Positions 39,101-64,000 of a stretch of DNA of 64,000 nucleotides are shown piece after piece. Both the position numbers and the translations under genes were made by a program. The DNA is from Owenia fusiformis. Lineage: Eukaryota; Annelida; Polychaeta; Sabellida; Oweniidae. The notes under the pieces are model-generated. The model did no database searches, was not told the origin of the DNA, and was given only the letters and a program-made list of their open reading frames with translations. The stretch lies in the NCBI GenBank assembly GCA_903813345.2, contig CAIIXF020000011.1, forward strand, positions 873,001 to 937,000, written 5' to 3'. Each line of letters starts with the position of its first letter. Position 1 is the first letter of the stretch.

Positions 39101-39700
39101 TGGCCGAGGCGGAATTTTAAAATTCAAATTACAATTAGAGAAAAAATAGCTAACATGTGTCAAGTTTTACCGCTGATTTTCGAAAAAATATGATGTAATT
39201 CCTTATAGAGTTGGAAGAAAACGAATTGTTTAAACTGCACAGGATAAAAATATATTAATCCAGATACATGTAAGCTTTATATACAAATCATTACATACGT
39301 TAAAGGGCATCATCAACTACTAGAAAATCGTGTGTAAAATTGGACAATATTTGACCCGAATTGACCGGCAAAATGGCTGCGCGCTCGCAGCGCCTCTAGC
39401 GGAGGAATAATTATGACGCGAAATTCCCAGGTGTGTTATGGTACAAAAGGATCAGGGGAGGGGCAGTTGGTATATCCACGTGGTGTCGACACAGACAAGG
39501 AGGACTACAGGTATATTGTGCTAGCAGACCAAGACAACCGCAGAGTTCTACTACTCACCCCTGATGGCATGTTCCATAGTTACCTCCTAACAGAGAGTGA
39601 TGGTTTGTCCAAGCCACGTGCTGTTTGTATAAACCAAGCCGGACAGTTACTGGTTGGGGATGGCAATGGACAATTATTCATTATCACATACAGAGAATAA
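24140..39700 (+). CDS. Secreted coiled-coil / TSP1 / NHL-propeller protein (multi-exon, probably broken allele)
   Basis: Proposed gene: signal-peptide exon 24140-24194, coiled-coil exon 31554-31796, TSP1 exon 35478-35651, possible microexon 37124-37141 and propeller exon 38127-39700. All introns are phase 1, so each exon is a removable module, as in many extracellular mosaic proteins. The product would be secreted and bind partners through the TSP1 and the six-bladed NHL-like propeller. No close named homologue is recognised. Nine further TSP1-like exons in the gene are degenerate and carry stops, and the propeller exon is split by a 770-bp insertion containing stops, so this allele probably does not make a full protein. 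Grouping of these exons in one gene rests on order, strand and phase; a transcript is needed to confirm. Confidence 0.72.
24417..25590. mobile_element. Inverted-repeat DNA element, about 1.2 kb, in intron 1
   Basis: The left end CAGGGTGTGTACAAAGTTAA plus GCGTGATAGTTGAATGCGC (24417-24460) is matched by the complement at 25540-25590. A second copy of the left-end region, in the same direction, starts at about 25672 (GATTAAGCGTGACAGTTGAA) and shares a further 150 bp with 24440-24590 (GATCTGGTCTA, TCCTAGACAG). No transposase is recognised. Target duplication is not clear. Confidence 0.65.
25830..28700. other. Intron 1 sequence of the TSP1-NHL gene, no exon recognised
   Basis: AT-rich. At 27476-27515 there is GGAATTTATTATAGCATATGAAG, which is the intron sequence found after TSP1 exons at 35398 and 35670, so a piece of the TSP1 exon-intron unit was copied or moved here. 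No phase-1 exon with both splice sites was found. Confidence 0.45.
28710..29170. mobile_element. hAT-type MITE, 461 bp
   Basis: Ends TAGAGGTGTGCAC and the complement TTCACACCTCTA, with subterminal TTAATCGATTAA motifs on both sides. It is flanked by a perfect 8-bp duplication ATATGCAT (28702-28709 and 29171-29178), the hAT target length. No transposase inside, so non-autonomous. Confidence 0.9.
29171..30350. other. Intron sequence, nothing recognised
   Basis: AT-rich sequence with no convincing exon, RNA gene or element ends on either strand. Confidence 0.4.
30355..30510 (+). mobile_element. SINE fragment (3' part)
   Basis: Shares ACGACCGTGTATATACGGGATATACCCAAGAGGTATTGCTTACCTTCAT, given here as a 3' block at 30434-30483, with the SINE at 17746. 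The tRNA-like head is degraded (GCTCCGGCAGAGG only). Ends in an (AATAC)n tail. Confidence 0.75.
31554..31796 (+). CDS. Coiled-coil exon
   Basis: 243 nt between acceptor CAACATTCCAG and donor GTAAACC, phase 1 on both sides, joining in frame to the signal-peptide exon and the TSP1 exon. Reads ETNSASKTCNKRMLSIKADI, then heptad-like segments EELKEK, IKHDLSDLKEE, MVSLKEEMVS and IKEIIAALKSEF. A short internal duplication LKEEMVS is visible at DNA level. Likely an oligomerisation helix preceding the extracellular modules; two Cys could give interchain bridges. Confidence 0.75.
32350..35340. mobile_element. Possible element bounded by GGACCATT/GGTCC-rich ends
   Basis: Segments 32350-32530 and 35160-35340 share many short inverted phrases (GGTCCC, CCTAGG, GGACCATT, GTCCTA). 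The right one directly abuts a truncated TSP1 exon end at 35347. This suggests an insertion of about 3 kb, containing the foldback element at 33.2 kb, but the ends are too diverged to fix. Confidence 0.35.
33219..33919. mobile_element. Foldback element with a second palindrome inside
   Basis: Outer arms: CACGAGGTACCATCGA at 33219 pairs with 33905-33919, and TGGCAACGTACCGGAGAACG pairs with the complement at 33876-33895; they run to about 33308 and 33828. Inside, 33311-33533 is another palindrome with CCGGAGCAGATCAGTTGAAT pairing with its complement near 33490. The ORFs in this interval are by-products of the repeats. Confidence 0.8.
35347..35381 (+). pseudogene. 3' fragment of a TSP1 exon with donor site
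   Basis: GGACACACGGTCCTGTAATGATGCAGAATGCCCCG differs by one base from the end of the intact TSP1 exon and is followed by the same donor GTATGATTTGACAGAATT and intron. The 5' part of the exon is missing and replaced by the GGACC-rich sequence. Confidence 0.8.
35478..35651 (+). CDS. Intact thrombospondin type-1 (TSP1) exon
   Basis: 174 nt between acceptor TTTTTGTTTCAG and donor GTATGATT, phase 1 on both sides. Reads VNGGPGTWSAWGACSTTCGD then GEQTRTRACDNPAPAHGGSQ and ends SCNDAECPG. It has the family hallmarks: WSAWG, CSTTCGDG, the layered Arg residues in QTRTRAC and six Cys in the usual order. TSP1 modules bind glycosaminoglycans and other proteins outside the cell. Confidence 0.93.
35740..35946 (+). 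pseudogene. Two decayed TSP1 exons
   Basis: At 35740, after TTTTTGTTTCAG-like acceptor, VNGGPGSWLAWGAYFITCGD is readable but the first Cys is lost and the exon runs out after RASDIP. At 35882, VDGVPGSWSAQRACSVTSRD has lost the Trp and one Cys, and is followed by a stop. Neither has the second half of the module nor a donor. Confidence 0.82.
36018..36834 (+). repeat. Six-copy 144-bp tandem array of decayed TSP1 half-exons
   Basis: Units start at 36018, 36162, 36306, 36450, 36591 and 36735 (periods 144, 144, 144, 141, 144). Each holds an intron end with a good polypyrimidine tract and acceptor (TTTTTGTTTCAG), then the first half of a TSP1 exon reading VNGGLGTWS and a stop (TAG two codons later), then CATTAATCAACCCATTGAAA. 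The units are nearly identical, so the array expanded recently, after the stop had already arisen. The fourth unit lacks 3 bp. Confidence 0.93.
36887..36972 (+). pseudogene. Decayed TSP1 exon after the array
   Basis: Preceded by GTTTTAGTTTTAG. Retains CSATCGDGVQTRTRT-like sequence (SACSATCGDG in one frame) but has a 1-base loss near its start (TTAACGGGGTCC) and no second half or donor. Less diverged from the intact exon in its middle than the array units are. Confidence 0.75.
37124..37141 (+). CDS. Possible 18-nt microexon (collagen-like VKPGPPG)
   Basis: Acceptor TTGTGCTATTTCAG, 18 nt, then GTAGACC donor; phase 1 on both sides, so it would add VKPGPPG between TSP1 and the propeller exon without frame change. 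Gly-Pro-rich linkers are common in such mosaics. The donor match is modest and no repeat copies support it, so it is tentative. Confidence 0.4.
37461..37500. mobile_element. Mariner-like terminal sequence fragment
   Basis: AGGGTGTCCCGAAAGTATGG resembles terminal repeats of mariner/Tc elements. The opposite end was not found. Confidence 0.4.
37664..37769. repeat. Near-perfect 48-bp hairpin
   Basis: Arm 37664-37711 (ATGATTGAGAATACAAC then TTTTTGATTTATTTC and so on) pairs with 37722-37769 at about 44 of 48 positions, with a 10-nt loop. It lies in the intron before the propeller exon and would fold in either transcript strand. It could be a tiny MITE or a hairpin RNA precursor. Confidence 0.8.
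38127..39700 (+). CDS. NHL-like beta-propeller exon, split by an insertion
   Basis: Acceptor TTTGTAATTGCAG at 38126, phase 1, then VTVGKLKSIPIVAKRQLQSR and repeating blade-like units: IYDLAVTSSGHIVVTG, RGITTLSTGQLVVCDD, PGYVTTNSKGVVIVSD (each GH/GQ/KG followed by a hydrophobic strand and D). After the insertion the reading resumes in the same frame with QVCYGTKGSGEGQLVYPRGV, LADQDNRRVLLLTPDG and CINQAGQLLVGDGNGQLFII, ending YRE and TAA. The LVYPRGV and LLVGDGN blocks are typical NHL/TRIM-type propeller features. The inserted 38659-39428 segment brings a stop at 38750, so the propeller is truncated unless the insertion is absent from other alleles or spliced out. Confidence 0.82.
38659..39428. 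mobile_element. 770-bp inverted-repeat element inside the propeller exon
   Basis: Left end GGGAATTTCGCGTCATAATT plus ATTCCTCCGCT is an exact complement of the right end (39398-39428); about 31 bp match perfectly, then more loosely (GCGCTG). The coding sequence on its two sides is one continuous propeller in the same frame. No transposase inside. No clear target duplication was identified. Confidence 0.85.
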
Positions 39701-39778
39701 GGTAATTTTAACACAATTACAATTAACAGATTAATATTGCACGATACATGATACTGCAATATTACACATAATTATTAT

Positions 39779-39984
39779 CAGGCCCGTAGCCAGGGGGGGT
39801 TCGCAGGGTTCGGGCGAACCCCCCCCTGGCCAAATATTCTTTCAAAATCATGCAGTTTTTCACCATTTTGAGCACTTTTCAAGTGATTTTAGCCATATTT
39901 GGGCCAAAATTGTCAAATGTGAACCCCCCCCTGGAAATTTTTGAAAACTGAACCCCCCCTTGGCAAATCCTGGCTACGGGCCTG
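39779..39984. mobile_element. 206-bp MITE with CAGGCCCGTAGCCAGG ends
   Basis: Starts CAGGCCCGTAGCCAGGGGGG and ends CCTGGCTACGGGCCTG, with internal inverted C/G runs. Flanks ATTATTAT and ATTATAAT resemble an 8-bp duplication, as expected of hAT-type MITEs. It lies 78 bp after the propeller stop codon. Confidence 0.85.
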
Positions 39985-40559
39985 ATTATAATAACAAAAG
40001 TCTATCTATTTCAATTCGATTTTGTTCCCTGTTCTCGTCCTTTACCGTATCTATATACCTCTTACTTCGTATACTTTGAATCTATAAGAGTTGTAACAAT
40101 ACGTGAATGTATAAATAAGTAAATACATATCTCCACGAAACAAAGTTCCATATGTAAATATAAATTATCCTACACTTAGTTTACTCCCGGGGGGTTCACT
40201 CTATATACTTTGGGTACCCGGGTAGGTATATGCAGCACAGCTAACTTTGGCTTTGGGGATAATTGGGGACAATTTTCTACAAAAAACGGTATCAAATTTA
40301 TCAAATCAGTTGCCAAGACCTGGGACAGATCACTGGAAAGTGGATGCTTAGTCAATTTATAATATTTTGGGAAAAATCCCAGCAAAATCCAGAGGAATGG
40401 ACATATCTATGGTGTTGACAGGAATAAAACGGACTTGATGTATTTTGATGTATTTTAAAATACAAAAATATTAAATTGCATTTTGGCGTTGTGTTTCAGT
40501 CCAAACCCGATGACAGAAATGAGAGTTAGAAGATGGCCAACAATTTCAACAACACGAAG

Positions 40560-41470
40560 CTATCAAAGGCACATATTTACATTATCGTATCCTAGTGCCA
40601 ACACACTCTGACGATTGAACAATGAATATGTGGAACAGTCATTGATTGTTGTATGAACAACATAGTAACTACACAACTTCACAATAACAATGACTTTACA
40701 ATACCAATGGCTGTATATTATTGTATGAAATATAAATTTACTGGAAAGCAATGTATTGTACAAAACTATGAGTTTATTGTAAAAATCATATAAGTCATTG
40801 AATGATTTGAAGTGCAATACAGGATATATTTCTGCTCGAGAAATTCGGTATTGGTACAAGAGGAAGTCGAGTGCCAATACAAAATATCGATGTGTAGAAC
40901 TATAAGTGTATTGTATGAGACATAATCATTCTGAAATGCAATTTATTGTACTTATCTATGTGTATATTGTATTAATCATTAACATTATTGTACTACAACA
41001 ATGTAGAGCTATGAGTGTATTGTATGAAACATAATCATTCTGCAATGCAAATTATTGTACAAAACTATGTGTTTATTGTATTAATCATTAATATTATTGT
41101 ACTACAACAATGTAGAGCTATACGTATATTGTATAAAACATAATCATTCTGAAATGCAATTTATTGTACAAAACTATGCGTTTATTGTACTGAACAACAA
41201 TGTAGTGTGCAGAACTATAAGTGTATTGTATGAGACAGAATCATTCTGAAATGCAATGCATAGTACAAAACTATGAATTTATTGTTTTACGTATTAACAT
41301 TATTGTACTACAACAATGTGATAAGCAGAACTATAAGTGTATTGTATGCAACATAATCATTTTGAAATGCAATGTACAGAACTATGAATTTATTGTATTA
41401 ATCATTACTATTATTGTACTGAACAACAGTATATTGTCCAGAATTATAAGTCCATTGTATTGAATAGCAC
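40560..41470. repeat. AT-rich tandem repeat next to the ATE1 3' end
   Basis: Irregular units of about 115-120 bp with TATTGTATGAAACATAATCATTCTGAAATGCAA, here given as its two halves TATTGTATGAAACATAATC and ATTCTGAAATGCAA, and GTACTACAACAATGTAGAGC. It lies just downstream of the ATE1 stop codon and may include its 3' UTR. Confidence 0.8.
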
Positions 41471-41548
41471 AATCATATAGTACACACATGGCATCATTGG
41501 GAATAACTTGTTACTTGCAACAAATTGTCCTTTTGAAATAACATGAAT

Positions 41549-63072
<21,524 letters not shown>

Positions 63073-63162
63073 TTTTGCAAATTGGAACTTATTTGCATCT
63101 GACGTGTCATGGATGTTTACTTATTTTTCTAACCAATCAGATTGCGAGATATATTCACAAAA
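63073..63162. promoter_or_regulatory. Divergent promoter between ATE1 and the plus-strand gene
   Basis: Only 90 bp separate the two start codons. It contains ACCAATCAG (CCAAT box, 63132-63140) and CTGACGTGTCATG (CRE/ATF-like, 63099-63111). No TATA box in a useful position. Sharing of regulation by both genes is inferred from the distance. Confidence 0.75.
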
Positions 63163-63313
63163 ATGGCAGCTACAAAAATTTTCACATTTTTTACTCGAGG
63201 TCTACAAAATGCATTATTGCGGGAAAATGCAGCAATATCAAGTGTTTCTATTCATCCAAAACGAAACTCCTCATCATTTACATATGTTCCAGAGGAAGCA
63301 CCCGAAGATGCAG
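63163..63313 (+). CDS. First exon of an unidentified gene, mitochondrial-type N-terminus
   Basis: ATG in good context (CAAAAATGGCA), 151 nt, ending GATGCAG before a strong donor GTGAGC, phase 1. Reads MAATKIFTFFTRGLQNALLR then ENAAISSVSIHPKRNSSSF and ends PEEAPEDAG. The first 40 residues have Arg/Lys, hydrophobic and hydroxylated residues with no acidic residue until E21, as in mitochondrial targeting peptides. The family cannot be named from this exon; the next exons lie beyond the window or were not recognised. Confidence 0.7.
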
Positions 63314-64000
63314 GTGAGCATGACTTTGTTTACAGATCTTCGAAGACTGATTTTCTCCCGGGGATTTTTTGCATTTGGCACAAGAATCAGGATCGCAGGG
63401 AAGGGGTCTAAGTACATCATTTGATAGATAATTGGTAAAGCAATACAAAAATATACATGCCGATGCGATCAGAGCCATACAAGTCGAGAGTTTTAGAAGG
63501 AATTTTTCTGAAAAATTCGTAAAAAAAACATGATTTGCCTGCCCCAAAAAATTTCGTTATCTTGAAGTTTTACGATATTTACTTAGATCTACCTATTTTT
63601 TATAAAACTTGTTGATCGATAGTTGCTTTATAATATCCTGTGCTGTTATATTTCAACACTGTATATGTCACCATTTGTGTTGCGTGTACGTTTCCCATGA
63701 GTTGATAAATATGTTGTCAATTTGTTTCCTAGCTTTATACTGTTACATAGTATGATTACAGGCCTGGAAATATGACAAAATATCCCATTTACGTATAATT
63801 GAAATGTAATTTTAAATGTACTCTGTATTTAACATGTATTTACTTGGTCTTAAAAAGTTTATCAAAACTAACAAGCCATTGCGCGCCTTGTTACGAGCCT
63901 TGTAAGGTCAAGTACGTGGGTCGAAAGTTACGGGTTCTTAGAGGCATCGATATGACAGGTCACTACAGACTACAGACCTCGGAAATAGCGAGCTATTACG

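Noticed and set aside
63104-63424. 106-codon plus-strand ORF starting at 63104
   Set aside because: It is in a different frame from the exon at 63163, which has a better start context, a targeting-peptide composition and a strong donor.

Overview
The window is AT-rich nuclear DNA from an animal, most likely a marine invertebrate. Genes are split by GT-AG introns, there is a DIRS-type tyrosine-recombinase retrotransposon, tRNA-derived SINEs, mariner and hAT remnants, many foldback elements and long minisatellites, and there is a secreted TSP1-NHL type protein. The phylum cannot be fixed from sequence alone.

Three genes are supported. (1) ATE1, arginyl-tRNA--protein transferase, occupies 63072 down to 41549 on the minus strand. 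Ten coding exons were found, all with matching splice phases, including a pair of mutually exclusive 162-nt exons separated by only 32 bp. The exon or exons for about 60 residues of the catalytic core, expected between 47.7 and 56.1 kb, were not found; that interval is filled with satellites and mariner remnants. (2) A divergent gene starts on the plus strand at 63163, with 90 bp between the two start codons; only its first exon (mitochondrial-type N-terminus) is in the window. (3) A secreted protein gene on the plus strand, 24.1-39.7 kb, has a signal-peptide exon, a coiled-coil exon, an intact TSP1 exon and an NHL-like propeller exon, all in phase 1. It carries a string of decayed TSP1 exons (six in a 144-bp tandem array), and its propeller exon is split by a 770-bp inverted-repeat insertion, so this allele is probably broken.

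Layout: 0-3.3 kb holds two nearly identical extra copies of the ATE1 alternative-exon cassette, embedded in satellite-like repeats. 4.3-5.2 kb is a foldback element; 8.0-9.0 kb a dead mariner. 9.8-15.9 kb is a nest: a foldback element whose left arm was hit by a 5.35-kb DIRS element, itself hit by a 211-bp inverted-repeat element. 15.9-24 kb is intergenic with a SINE and small repeats. 24.1-39.7 kb is the TSP1-NHL gene, its introns full of transposon debris. 40.5-41.5 kb is a tandem repeat beside the ATE1 3' end. 41.5-63.1 kb is ATE1 with large minisatellite introns, two mariner remnants, a possible nested plus-strand coding exon (55.2 kb) and a 1.8-kb inverted-repeat element with a SINE in its first intron.

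The recurring theme is exon-scale duplication: the ATE1 cassette (three copies), ATE1 exon 3 (partial second copy), ATE1 exon 10 (two partial tandem copies) and TSP1 exons (one intact, about ten degenerate or partial).
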